DNA of 64,000 bases, from contig NC_063012.1 in assembly GCF_020509005.1 (NCBI RefSeq), positions 10,354,001 to 10,418,000 on the forward strand, written 5' to 3'. The position numbers were made by a program, and so were the translations under genes. Shown piece by piece: positions 45,392 to 56,600 of this stretch; the stretch's first letter is position 1, and each line of letters opens with the position of its first letter. Below the pieces are notes generated by a model, which searched no databases, was not told the DNA's origin, and worked only from the letters and a program-made list of their open reading frames with translations. Source of the DNA: Fulvia fulva (lineage: Eukaryota > Ascomycota > Dothideomycetes > Mycosphaerellales > Mycosphaerellaceae).

Positions 45392-45834
45392 AGTCAATTC
45401 TTGAAGATCAAAGCTGTTCAGCTCGTTTGTTTTTGAGCTACAGAAGGACTGAAGGGACCGCGATGTACAGTGCAGAAGCCGGACAGCTAGTCCGCCTCTG
45501 CAAACGTGGACGTAGATGTAGATTGTTCTTGTGGTATAATTCAATATAGAGGATCAGCCGACTCCCGTGAAGTTTACGGAAGATCAGAATCAGTCCTCCA
45601 CGTCCACTGCAGTGAATGTCACCTCGAATCACATGCAGCGTACCTGCCTGAGCGTTGACGCCCCACCTCGCGGCAAATCCTCGGAGAGCGTCATCTGTAA
45701 ACAGCAATCATCTTTCGGCTTTCATCACGCCGCCACCCTTCTGTTTGCCTCGTGCTGAACACAAAGTTGCGTTCGCTCCATACCGAACGTATACACATCA
45801 CAGATTCGAAAAAACACATCGCCGACAGTCCACC
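45392..45834. other. Intergenic spacer
   Basis: 440 bp between two plus-strand genes; presumably 3' and 5' untranslated regions. The start of UBP6 lies in CACCATGG. Nothing else seen. Confidence 0.5.
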
Positions 45835-47604
45835 ATGGCGGCAGACATTCCGATCAAGGTGAAGCATCAAGGCAAGAGCTACGATGTCGAAGTCAACCCC
45901 GAGTCCACCGGCGAAGAGCTGAAGATGCAGCTATACTCCCTTACGAACGTCGAACCCGAGAATCAGAAAGTACTAGCGAAGAAGATCGTGAAGGATGATA
46001 CACCACTATCGACTCTCGGCTTGAAGCCAGGCGCGGTCATCACACTCATTGGAAACCCGTCAGCCAACGTGGTGTTTGAGGTGCCTAAGGAGAAGATGAA
46101 GTTCGCGGAGGACATGACAGAAGCAGAACTTGCACAGCAAGACGGGGCGATACCAGCTGGGCTGCAGAACATGGGCAACACCTGCTACGCCAACGCGACG
46201 CTCCAGACACTGCGAGCTGTGCCCGAGCTTGTGGAAGAGCTGAAGGCGTACAAGCCGAGCGCGCCGAGTGCAGGCCCATCCTCCTCATCGTCTCTATTCA
46301 CCCCTGAACAGCTGGCGCAGCACGGCATTGGTGGACTCGGCGGTGGCGGAGATCTTACCTCTGCCCTGGGAGATTTGTACAAGCAGATGAACGAGACCCA
46401 GCAAGGTTTTCCGCCGCTCATGTTCTTGACAACACTACGACAGAAGTTCCCACAGTTCGCAGAACGAGCAAAGAACGGCCAAGGCTACGCGCAGCAAGAT
46501 GCAGAGGAAGTCTGGACCCAGCTCATCCAGACCATTAGCCAATCTCTGAAGCTGAAGGAGGGCGATGATGCAGCGCAAGGATTCAACAGCTGGGTAGACA
46601 AGTACATGGGTGGCAAGTTCGAGATGAAGACGACCTGCGATGAGGACCCTGAGGAGGAAGCCGTCACTAACATTGAAGACTTTAACGACCTCAAGTGCAA
46701 CATCCAAGTTGACACGAACCACATGCGGGAAGGTATCAGCATTGCTTTGAACGAAAAGCTCGAGAAGACCTCACCCAAGCTCGGTCGTACCGCGATATAC
46801 ACCCGCCAGAGCCGCATCGCACGCCTGCCAAAGTACCTGCCGATCCATTTCGTTCGTTTCTTCTGGCGGAAAGATACCGGCAAGAAAGCCAAGATCCTGC
46901 GCAAGGTCACGTTCCAGCACGAAATCGACGTGACAGAGTTCTGCTCGGAAGACCTTCGCAAGAAGCTCGTCCCTATACGAGACAAGATTCGCGAGGTCCG
47001 CAAGGAGGAAGAGGATGTCGAGCGTGCTAAGAAGCGTCAGAAGCGCATGCAGAAGGAATCGGAGGAGAATGGAGACAGCAATGTGCGAAGTGATGAGCCT
47101 CTGCAAAAGAGAAAGGAGAAGGAGGCCGAGCGTCAGCTGAAAGCTACAGGGCCTGCGTCGGAGACAGAGCTCAAGGCTGAGAAGAAAGAGGCTGGCGGTA
47201 GCGAAGACACGATGATGGGTGGTACTGAAGAGAAGTTCAAGACGGACGAGGAGATTGAGGCTGAGCGAGCAGCGTCTATTCTTGCGGCGAAGAAGGAACT
47301 GCTTGCACTCGTCCACCCAGATCTCAAGAAGGACTCAACGGCAGGTCAGACTGGCCTGTACGAGCTACGCGGTCTCGTCACCCACCAAGGCTCATCTGCT
47401 GATTCCGGTCACTACACCGCGTACGTCAAGAAGGCAGCGGCTCCGGGAAAGAGTGAAGATGGCAAGTGGTGGTGGTTCAACGATGACAAGGTCTCGGAGG
47501 TTGAGAGCGAGAAAATCGAGACACTTGCTGGTGGAGGCGAGACTCATAGTGCACTGATTCTGCTGTACCGCGCTGTCGAGCTGCCAAAGGTCGAAGAGAA
47601 GTAG
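45835..47604 (+). CDS. UBP6: Ubiquitin carboxyl-terminal hydrolase 6, proteasome-associated
   Basis: Single exon, 589 aa. Residues ~5-75 are a ubiquitin-like domain (IKVKHQGKSYDVEVNPESTG ... GLKPGAVITLIG) that docks on the proteasome. The USP Cys box is GLQNMGNTCYANATLQTLR with Cys117 as nucleophile; the His box is SADSGHYTAYVKK with His527, followed by WWWFNDDKVSEV. A charged Lys/Glu-rich insert lies at ~380-500. Role: removes ubiquitin from substrates at the 26S proteasome and delays degradation (Ubp6/USP14). The start at 45835 is chosen because it begins the ubiquitin-like domain directly and sits in a strong context; the frame is open upstream but encodes nothing recognisable. Confidence 0.95.
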   Translation: MAADIPIKVKHQGKSYDVEVNPESTGEELKMQLYSLTNVEPENQKVLAKKIVKDDTPLSTLGLKPGAVITLIGNPSANVVFEVPKEKMKFAEDMTEAELAQQDGAIPAGLQNMGNTCYANATLQTLRAVPELVEELKAYKPSAPSAGPSSSSSLFTPEQLAQHGIGGLGGGGDLTSALGDLYKQMNETQQGFPPLMFLTTLRQKFPQFAERAKNGQGYAQQDAEEVWTQLIQTISQSLKLKEGDDAAQGFNSWVDKYMGGKFEMKTTCDEDPEEEAVTNIEDFNDLKCNIQVDTNHMREGISIALNEKLEKTSPKLGRTAIYTRQSRIARLPKYLPIHFVRFFWRKDTGKKAKILRKVTFQHEIDVTEFCSEDLRKKLVPIRDKIREVRKEEEDVERAKKRQKRMQKESEENGDSNVRSDEPLQKRKEKEAERQLKATGPASETELKAEKKEAGGSEDTMMGGTEEKFKTDEEIEAERAASILAAKKELLALVHPDLKKDSTAGQTGLYELRGLVTHQGSSADSGHYTAYVKKAAAPGKSEDGKWWWFNDDKVSEVESEKIETLAGGGETHSALILLYRAVELPKVEEK

Positions 47605-47998
47605 AGGCTTCGCGACTATGCACCGCGTGAAGCGCAGCGCGTGCTAGTACGACATCGCAGATAGCTCAGCAGAGACATCGTGCAAGCGGCTTCGACAAGG
47701 ACGCAGGACTGTATGACAATGCTTATGAATGGTGTAAGTCCAGGTTCCTGCCTCAATAGGTGACGCGCATGTGAAAGCGCGGTCCCGGCCCGTTTGGGTA
47801 TCCTTGTCCGCTGCAAGCAACGCTGCGCGAGCTTCACTTCACCACACTAGCTCTTCTCTCAGCTTCACTTCTGCTGTCACCACAACAACTTTCGTTCGCG
47901 ACCTTTATTCGACCCGTTCACTGCGTTCTGCTGCCCATCACTCAAGTGTCATCATTCTTATCATGTCCCTTTCCTGAACACCACGCATTGCCGTCAAG
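47605..47998. other. Intergenic spacer
   Basis: 394 bp between UBP6 and REC8, both plus strand. No gene seen. Confidence 0.5.
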
Positions 47999-50185
47999 AT
48001 GTTCTACAGCCACGAGGGTGCGTTGTCGATTGCCGCTGGGAGATACAGGCCATAATTGCTGACGAACTCCAGTATTAACCTCCCGTAAATATGGAGTGGC
48101 TACAGTGTGGTAAGACTTGATGTCTCTCACGGCAAGCCAGAATGTCCCAATGCTGACGTTGGTCCAGGCTGGTCGCTACCTTGGGGCAGAAGTCGGCCCT
48201 CAAGAAAGTCTCCCGCAAGGCCATCCTCGACGTGGACGTTGCGAAGGCCTGCGAGACGATCGTTGCACCTGACGCGCCTCTAGCACTGCGGTTGCAGTCA
48301 AATCTGCTGTACGTGGCTGGCTTCCGACTCATGTTGGTCCTCGTTCACTGACAACGCGTCAGCTTTGGCCTCACACGCGTCTACGCGCAACAATGTGGCT
48401 ATGTCTTGACAGACGCCGAGACCGCCCGCAACAACATGCGTCAAGTGGTCAGGTTGATGAAGCAAGCCGACCTCGAGAAAGAAGGCGGCAACAAGGCCAA
48501 GTACATCATGCTTTTTCATGCTCACCCAACTTCGAGCTAACTGTACCACTAGGCCCGAACAGCTCATACTGCAAGACGATCCCAACTACTTGCCAGACCT
48601 TGACCTGATGCCCTTCGATCTCGACAACCTCAACCTCAACATCGATGTGTATCACGACACCCAGGCCACGTTATCGCCCCATAGCTCCCAACATACTGCT
48701 TCCCAGCACTCTATTGGTGGCCTCATGCTGCCACCTTCGCAGAGCTCGTTCACTGGCGGCCCAGTGGGTGGTCTCGACCTGCTGAGCATCCGCGGCGACT
48801 CAGGCGCTGGAACACGGCGGAGGACGGACATGGTGCTCGCAGACGATGACCTTGGCTTCACCATCGAAGCTGATGGCACATTTAGAGAGGAAGAACAAGA
48901 GCCCAGCACCGCGCCCAGAGAAGTTCCGGTTGGTATTGGCGGGGTGTTGTTGTACAGCCAGTTGCATTCAGTACGTCTGCCGATCATGTCTTGCGAACGG
49001 ACTGCTAACAAGTTGCAGCCACCAAGAGCTCCCACCGAATTCGATGATGGCTTTGTGCCAGTCCAGGACGACTTCACGTTCGATGACCAATACAATGTCG
49101 TTGACGATCCGCCACTATCACCCTCCGGTCTGGTCACGGCCGCTGCTGTCCGCCGCAGAGAGCCCAAGAAGCGCAAGCCAATTCCATTAGATACGACCAC
49201 CACCCTACGCAACGGCGATCTCAATCGTTGGTCGGCCGAGTATCTGCAGAACATGCGCAAGGCAACGGAGCTGAAGAGGCCAGCCAAGCTTGCAGCCATC
49301 GCCAAGACGAATGCTCGTCATTGGGTGTTGGGTGCTGATAGCTTTCTCGGCGAAGGAGTGCATGGTCCACTCGATATGTTTTCTGGTGCGAAATTGCTCG
49401 AGGCATTCAGACCGGATCTGAAGCATCAGAGGGAGAACGATGAGTCTTCCCAGAGCGATCGCCGAGTCCGACCACGCACCGACACATCCTCTGACGAGGC
49501 AGGCCGTGGAATAGAATACGATGATGGCTTCATGCCAATCATGGACGACGATACCATCGAGCAAGGTCGAGACGCACCAACCTCTCTAGACGACAGACAT
49601 CTGTCCAGCATCTTCCCCTGGAATCAGAGCGCCGGATCTCGACGACCTACTGACGTTGGCCACCCAACTTCTGCTTCCTATGGTGGTGGATCACAGCTCA
49701 ACCTCTTCAGTCGTCGTGGCAGCCGCCTCACGTCAGCTTCACCTCTCGTCGGCCGTGGCGCGGCCGGCGATGTTGACGATGATCTCCAGTTACCGGGATC
49801 CGACTACGCGAAGGGCGGCATGAACGACGACGAACAATTCGAGCTGTTCGGACCAGCTGCTCAAGTCGACACCCAAACCGCTGCCCAGACACAATGGCAG
49901 CGCTCGGTCCTCGGTAGCGAAAGCGCAAACTTCCTCGCGTTCGTGCAGAATGCCATTGAGGAGGAGGACCAGCTTCGAGGCGATGACCGAGACATGATCG
50001 ATGATGACGATGAGCCAACGTCTGGGAGTGTGGACTTCGACACGTTGCTTCCGGTCGAGACAAACAGCCAGATCGTGGCCGCTCAGGCTTTCCTTCACGT
50101 TCTGGCTCTCGGTACCAAGAACATGCTGAGCGCTGCTCAAGACGAGGCCTTTGGGGCCATCACTCTCTGCGTCATTGCGGTTTGA
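47999..50185 (+). CDS. REC8: Meiotic cohesin kleisin Rec8-like, 6 exons
   Basis: Exons 47999-48017, 48073-48109, 48168-48308, 48363-48500, 48553-48970 and 49019-50185 give 639 aa. The N-terminal kleisin domain reads MFYSHEVLTSRKYGVATVWL, then LDVDVAKACETIVAPDAPLA, LRLQSNLLFGLTRVYAQQCG and DLEKEGGN. The C-terminal winged helix has SANFLAFVQNAIEE and the LLP-type motif FDTLLPVETNSQIVAAQAFL, HVLALGTKNMLSAAQDEAFG. The middle is acidic and Ser-rich. MFYSHE with an intron after GAG is characteristic of fungal Rec8 rather than Rad21. Role: meiotic sister-chromatid cohesion. The 48-nt fifth intron is stop-free and a multiple of three, so its retention would insert 16 residues. Four tiny introns lie in the first 550 bp. 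Confidence 0.9.
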
Positions 50186-50414
50186 GTGGACTGCTACTGT
50201 TTCTTTCTGATCTCTGTTATATCTTGGAATGGTTTCGGTGGTTATTTGCTCGATGTGGGGGAATACAGATGTTCGGATGGTGGTTGCTTTGCTTTCTGAT
50301 ACCCAATACGGCCGACGTATTTTACTGTACCTCTTCAGCTTTACGCTTCGCTCAGAAGACAGTATCACTACCATAGCATTATCGATACCCATGCATAACG
50401 CAAGCACATATCAG

Positions 50415-51347
50415 TCACTCCTCAACCTGATCTCGCAGCGGTCCAAGCCTTTCCAGAGACTGTCTGATCTGCTCCGCAACGAACCCAGGCCGATCGACAT
50501 GCGGAAAGTGCGCACTATCCACAACAGCAACCTGCCTAAGACGCGGCGTTGCCCGCTCCCTCTCACGTCCCGACACCGACCCATAACCCTCCGACATCTT
50601 CTCCCCAACCCAGCACCTATACCTCGACACCTGTCCCTCCCGCATCGGCACACGATCCATGCCCACGGGCTCACTACTCTGCAAATTCAACACCGGCATT
50701 CCCATCTCTCCAAGTTTTACAAACACTCTCTCCATCTCCTCCCGGTCCCATCTGATCATGTCCTTCATTAAGCTCTCGCTATACGCCTTGTCCATCTGGG
50801 CGACGTGAGCGATGGCAGAAGCTTTGAATGAATCTGGCGTACGTTCTGAAAACATCTGCTGGAAGATGTTGTCTTTAGCTGTAGCTCGCTGCTCAGGGCT
50901 TATGGTTGCCATGTTTGATGCTGCGGTAGTCTTTAGCGTGTAATTGCTACCGTCGATCCAGACGAGGCCTTTGATGGTGGGCGTAGTGCTATTGGTAGAC
51001 AAGAGAGCGGCTTGAGCGGCGATACGGACGCCCATGCTGTGACCGACCAAGATGATGTCTTTAAGACCTAGCTCGGTGCATATGCAAATTAGGATGTTGG
51101 CGAAGTTAGATATAGTCGGATCGGGACATCGTTGAGTTGAAGTCTGTCCGTGATCAGGGAGATTGATAGCGATAGCCTTGAAGTCCTTGATGTCTTTCGA
51201 CAAGTGATCTAACAATGCCTGGACATCTGATGCCTGGCAGCCCCAACCAGGTATGAAGGTAATGCCAGTGGTGCTGCTTGTGTTACCAACCAGTATCTTG
51301 TCAATTGAGCCAGCGTATGATGGGTCATAGTTGTTCTCGGGTGACAT
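50415..51347 (-). CDS. Alpha/beta hydrolase family protein
   Basis: Single exon, 310 aa, no signal peptide. The fold's signatures are present: oxyanion region FIPGWGCQA, the nucleophile elbow VGHSMG with Ser104, and the likely catalytic His280 in VDSAHFPHVDRPGF. The acid residue is not certain. The substrate is unknown; haloalkane-dehalogenase or esterase-like members share this layout. Convergent with REC8 (229 bp between stops). Confidence 0.85.
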   Translation of the reverse strand: MSPENNYDPSYAGSIDKILVGNTSSTTGITFIPGWGCQASDVQALLDHLSKDIKDFKAIAINLPDHGQTSTQRCPDPTISNFANILICICTELGLKDIILVGHSMGVRIAAQAALLSTNSTTPTIKGLVWIDGSNYTLKTTAASNMATISPEQRATAKDNIFQQMFSERTPDSFKASAIAHVAQMDKAYSESLMKDMIRWDREEMERVFVKLGEMGMPVLNLQSSEPVGMDRVPMREGQVSRYRCWVGEKMSEGYGSVSGRERERATPRLRQVAVVDSAHFPHVDRPGFVAEQIRQSLERLGPLRDQVEE

Positions 51348-51642
51348 AGTGAAGCTCTATAGGGACCTTCAATAGCTGAGGAAGGAGAGCTGCGTAGCAA
51401 GAACCACACATACCACAAGCAACTGCGAGATTCGGCTGGTCATCGAACGAAGCTATGGGTGACGTATGCCTCACTTGCGAATCCTTCCGGTTCTGGGCCA
51501 TACACGTGATATGTCTGGTAGTGCTGCCAGTTGAAGCTATTCGCGCTGTAGGGACAGGGCCTGCTGGGTGTCTAAATCTGCGGAAGCCTGGCATATCCAG
51601 TCTGCAGCAGGGCAAGTGCATATCGTCCTCCTCGTACGAAAT

Positions 51643-53152
51643 TTAAGCTACAGTCAGTGCCACCACGGCGTTGTTGGAGGCGACCTCAAATTGCAGGAAG
51701 CCGAGATCGTAGAGCTTGGTGTTATCGAGCCCACTCTCGCTACCACCTCCCTCCACAAGGTCCTGGTCGGCGTCCGGCAAGAAGAAAGTGCTATCAGTCG
51801 GGTTCGCACCCCAGGTTCTATTGACGACTTTCCCTCTGCCCATCTCAGACTCCGGGAAGGCTCCCTGGAACGCTTGCATCAAGTCTGGCTTGATCTCATC
51901 GAAGGAGTGCTCCGATGTCGACGTGCTGCTAGCACCTGGCAGATCGATGGCCCAGCGACTACGTCGATGTCTGTTGAAGGCATAGCTCCCGGGGACATTG
52001 CCATGGAGAACAACTTTCAGAACAACCAAGTGGGGACTGGTCGATAACGGTGTTGGATCGTTGCCATGCAGCTCAGCCATAGACACCTGATCGCTCGGTG
52101 GTCCTACCAAGATGTCCATGCCGTGCGAGAAGTAGCACCAAAAGGTTTCTCTACTCTGCCTTTCGGAATCCTCATCGGCATCGCCTGAATCGAAGTCTGT
52201 GTCGAAAGTGTCTGTCCCGGTGGAAGAGTAGCTTGACGGTGGTGTAGCATGCGGTCGTCCGTTGGCCAGTGAGCGCGAGTTGTTACGCGGGCGCGTATTC
52301 ACTGGTTCGTCAGTGGCGAGTGGGATGTCTCGCTTGTGTGTTGCTTCTGGAGCACCCAACTCTGTGATCAAGTCTTGAGGCGTGGTTTGGTTCAGGATGA
52401 TGTTGAAAGGTAGTGCTGGCGCTCGGCGTTCTAGGCTGATCCTGCCAGCAGTCTCCATAATGGCGAGCTCGATCTCCGGAGGCAGTGCATTTCTAGGCTG
52501 TGCTATGATTGCAGGATTGCGAGGCGCAGATGGCGCCTTGACGAACAGCGTGTTCCGGGCTTCAGCCCAGCTGGTGCCATCGAAGAGTGCCATATTGGTT
52601 GCCGGGGATGCCGCATGCGAGCCAAGCAGCGATACATGATCCTTGTCTGGTGACCAAGCTGCATGCTGCAGCGGGAAGTTGAAGGCTACCCCGGACCACG
52701 ATAGCACATATGTACCAGTCCGACCCGACTTGGGTGGCATGTACTCGCCCGGATATGATGCTCCAAACAGCTGATATATGCGTTTGAAGGTCGCCGATGC
52801 GCCATCTTCCTGCTTCTTCACCAACTCACTGCCCTTGTACGTGAGCCTCGTCTTTGCAAAGTCGAGAACCTCAATCAAGCGAAGTCGTTGGTCGCTGCCG
52901 TCGAATCGCAGTCGTAGGCCGTTCTGAGGTAGAGTGACGACGATGGGAGCCGCAAGAGGTCTCGACTGAGTGTAGCTGAGGTGGATGGCTGGGACGTGAT
53001 CTTTGTCGTTTTTGAGCAAAGAAAGGACCTGTTGCAGGGAGGCACCAAGGTCTGTAGGAGCGATCAGTAGGCATCTCCAAGCAGGGCATGTTGATCATAC
53101 ACATTAAGCCTAGAGAATGGCCAGGCACTACTGCCAGCGGCTCGGATGCCAT
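51643..53152 (-). CDS. UPF0183 (PHAF1-like) family protein, 2 exons
   Basis: Exons 53152-53101 and 53051-51643 give 486 aa. Exon 1 encodes MASEPLAVVPGHSLGLM and splices, phase 1, into YLGASLQQVLSLLKNDKD, restoring the family's PG.SLG...LG.S start. The core has PIVVTLPQNGLRLRFDGSDQ, RLRLIEVLDFAKTRLTYKGS, FKRIYQLFGASYPGEY, and later ETFWCYFSHGMDILVG and LKVVLHGNVPGSYAFNRHRR. A low-complexity insert (~250-300) is lineage variation. Family knowledge: UPF0183 proteins are conserved from fungi to animals; the human member PHAF1 is linked to phagophore membranes in autophagy. The intron donor GTATGA is a little weak, but it is the one that keeps the conserved start in frame. Divergent from kinesin-5. 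Confidence 0.85.
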
Positions 53153-53654
53153 AGCTGCGGCTGAAGTATGACTTTGCTGTGCAGTTCAGTCGAGGTCATG
53201 AAGCTGTTTGTGGTGAAGCTGGATAGTGAGGTCGAAGTTGACTACGTTGGGTCATGTTGGCTCCGCATGCTTGCCTTGGTCATGGGATCTAAGCCATGAC
53301 GACTGTTGTTTGGGAGGCGCGGTGTGCTGCTTGCCTGCTCTGTATTACAATGCGGACCAACTGAGATGTGAGGCTCTTTTGGCCCAACTGACAATGCGAT
53401 GAGAGGCACGATGTTTGTACGAAGAAGGGCAGTCCCCTCCCTTTGTCCTGATTGAGGATGGAAGGTGACAGCATGCCGTATCTGCGATAACGGAAGGCGG
53501 CCCGACGGGACTTCCACGCATTGCCATGACAGCCGGCTCACGGCAGGCGCGACTTCGGTGAGAAATGTCAACATGCGTGAGCCGAACCACTCTTCCTTGC
53601 GCTGCGATAGTTTCACACGGCATCATACTGTGCATAATACCATCCCGCATAGTA
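53153..53654. other. Divergent promoter region, UPF0183 gene and kinesin-5
   Basis: 502 bp between the two start codons. No coding frame supported. Confidence 0.5.
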
Positions 53655-56600
53655 ATGACCGCCCCAGCACCATCGCGAGGCGCCGGCCAGACGCGACGAG
53701 TGCCCACAATGCGACCACAACTCGGGCGACCCGCGCCTAACAGAGCTCAGACAGCCACACCGACGTTGACAGGCAGGATATCGCCGGCGGACAGTGTCGC
53801 ATCGTCGAGGACGCGTACCCCGAAGCGCAAAGCACCGGGCGACCTGGAGAAAGACACGTTCGTGGAGGAGACCAACATCAACGTGGTGGTGCGATGTCGA
53901 GGGCGCAATGATCGAGAGGTGAAGGAGAACAGCGGAGTCGTGGTGTCGACCGATGGCATCAAGGGCAAGAAGGTGGAACTGTCCATGGGCCCAAGTGCAC
54001 TCAGCAACAAGACCTACCAATTTGACAAGGTCTTCTCGCCGGCTGCCGATCAGGACATGGTGTTTGACGAGGTAGTCAGTCCAATCCTGGATGAAGTTCT
54101 CAATGGCTTCAACTGCACCATCTTTGCATACGGCCAGACTGGCACGGGCAAGACCTACACAATGTCCGGAGACATCTCGGACACTCTCCCCATCCCAGAG
54201 GCAGCCGGTATCATTCCTAGAGTTCTGCACAACTTGTTCGCCAAGCTTGGAGAAGATGGTGCCGAGAAGTTAGAGCACAGCGTGAAATGCTCCTTCATTG
54301 AACTGTACAATGAGGAATTGCGAGATCTCCTTGCTGTCGACGATAACACCAAGCTCAAGATCTTCGACGAAGCCGACAAGAATGGTCGAACCACGACTCT
54401 GGTACAGGGCATGGAGGAGAGCCACATCAAGACTGCCTCGAAAGGTATCAAGCTCCTACGTGATGGAAGCCACAAACGACAAGTTGCCGCGACGAAGTGC
54501 AATGACCTGTCGTCACGATCTCACACAGTGTTCACAATCACGGTGTACATGAAGCGCACCTCCGACACTGGAGAAGACTTTGTATCCTCAGGCAAGCTCA
54601 ACCTCGTCGACTTGGCTGGATCCGAGAACATCCAGCGTTCAGGTGCTGAGAACAAGCGCGCAGCTGAAGCAGGTCTGATCAACAAGTCACTATTGACGTT
54701 GGGTCGTGTCATCAATGCCCTGGTGGACAAAGGCAGCCACATACCGTACAGAGAATCCAAGTTGACACGCCTATTGCAAGACTCCCTTGGCGGCCGAACG
54801 AAGACATGCATCATCGCAACGCTGTCGCCTGCAAAGAGTAACCTAGAGGAGACCATCAGCACACTCGACTATGCTTTCCGCGCGAAGAACATCCGTAACA
54901 AGCCTCAGATCAATCAGATGGTCTCGAAGAAGACGTTACTCAAAGAGTTCACAGCCGAGATCGAGAAGCTCAAGTCCGAATTGATTGCCACACGGCAGCG
55001 AAATGGGGTCTACTTGACCAGCGAATCATACGAAGACATTACGACAGAGTCGGAGTCGAGGAGGATCTTGAGCGAGGAGCAGCGCGACAAGATCGAAACC
55101 CTCGAGGTCAACCTACGGAATAAGGTGCAAGAGCTGTTCTCGCTGACAAGCAACTTTCAGATGCTCAAGAAAGACAATGAGCAGACAAGAGCTTTGCTTG
55201 AAAGCACTCAAAATGTGCTTGCGAAGACCGAGCTCGTACTCGAGCACACCAAGCAGGTCCTGGCCGAAGAGACTGGGCTTCGTAAAGCTCACGAGGAAAC
55301 AGAGGAGAAGCTCGCAGTGCTTGGAGGTGACTTGTTGAGCACATTAAGCACGACGACAGAACACGTCGATAAGTTACACTCTAAACTCCGGAGGCGCTCG
55401 GATCTTCAGGATCTGAACCGGATGCGATGGAATGAGTCTCAGAGTCAGGTCACTACAGCCACAAGGACTGTCGAGGAGCGCCTCGAGGGTTTGCGAAGCC
55501 AACAGGAAGGACTCCTGGCGGCGCTCTCCGGTCGCATGCAATCTTTCGTGGCAGATGAGCTTCAAGAACTCCAAACCTCGCAAGACTTCCTCAAGCAGAA
55601 AGCGACGGCATTCGAGGCATCACAATCAGAAGTCAACGCACAGACCAGCAAAGCACGAGATGACATGAACGAGGTGTTGGAGGAGATTGGCAGCCTGAGG
55701 GAGGACGTGAAGCAGAAGGTCGGGGCTGGGCTTAACGACCTGTCCGCTGCAGCACAACGTATCAGCGCCGGCATCTCGACTGAGCTTGACGCCTTCCACG
55801 GACAGCTCCAGGACTCCTATGTGTCGCTTGGCCGCGAGTTCAAGACCTTGTTTGAGGATCTCATTAGGCGAATGAATGAACAGCAGGCCGAAGCACAGAG
55901 ATTAAGGCAAGAGATACTGGAAGCTAATGCAACATTTATCGAGGCTGGGCAGTCGTCTCGTTCTCATCTCCAGCAGGCTGTCGAGAAGGAACGCGAGATT
56001 GCGGCGAAGGAAAGAGAAACACTACTTTCATCGATCACATCACTTGTCAATAACTCGGCGACTGCACAAGAGGCACGAATGAATGGGTATCTTGAGACAG
56101 CTAACAAGCGCATCAAGACTTCTGAAGACGACTACCGCGTAGCGGAGCAAACATACGGTAGCGGCATGGATTCTTGGTCTGCGAACGGGCAACAGCTCAT
56201 CGACTCTTCTATTAAGGCAAGAGAGTCCGTCAAGGCGAAACTCAAGACAGATTGGACCAGTGCGAACGAAAGCACCATCAAGATCACCGAAACTACGAAT
56301 GCTGTCCATGGGGAGACTGTTCGCATTGTTGATGGGCAGATGGTGCAGATGGACAGCCAACTTGTCGCGCTTGACGAGATCGTGTCCCGAGTGCGAACAC
56401 AGCATGAGCACCACCATGAAGCACATACTGCCAGCCTGGAACATCTCTCAACCAACGTCCAGGAAAGCTACCGCAGCATCGGCAATCATTTCGAAACGTC
56501 ATACACCAGGACTCAAGCATTGGACGCGGATATGCAGGATCGCACTAACGCCCTGTCCCAGACGCTTTCAGCGCTGGACACCGATAGCGACACCCGCAGG

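Noticed and set aside
46771..47316. 181-codon minus-strand frame rich in Leu
   Set aside because: Antisense to the Lys/Glu-rich part of UBP6, which produces Leu/Phe-rich shadows.
50415..50674. Short Arg/Gly-rich minus-strand frame at the hydrolase 3' end
   Set aside because: Alternative frame of the alpha/beta hydrolase C-terminus; no separate gene.
53613..54230. 205-codon minus-strand frame
   Set aside because: Overlaps the kinesin-5 N-terminus and motor domain on the other strand; no independent support.
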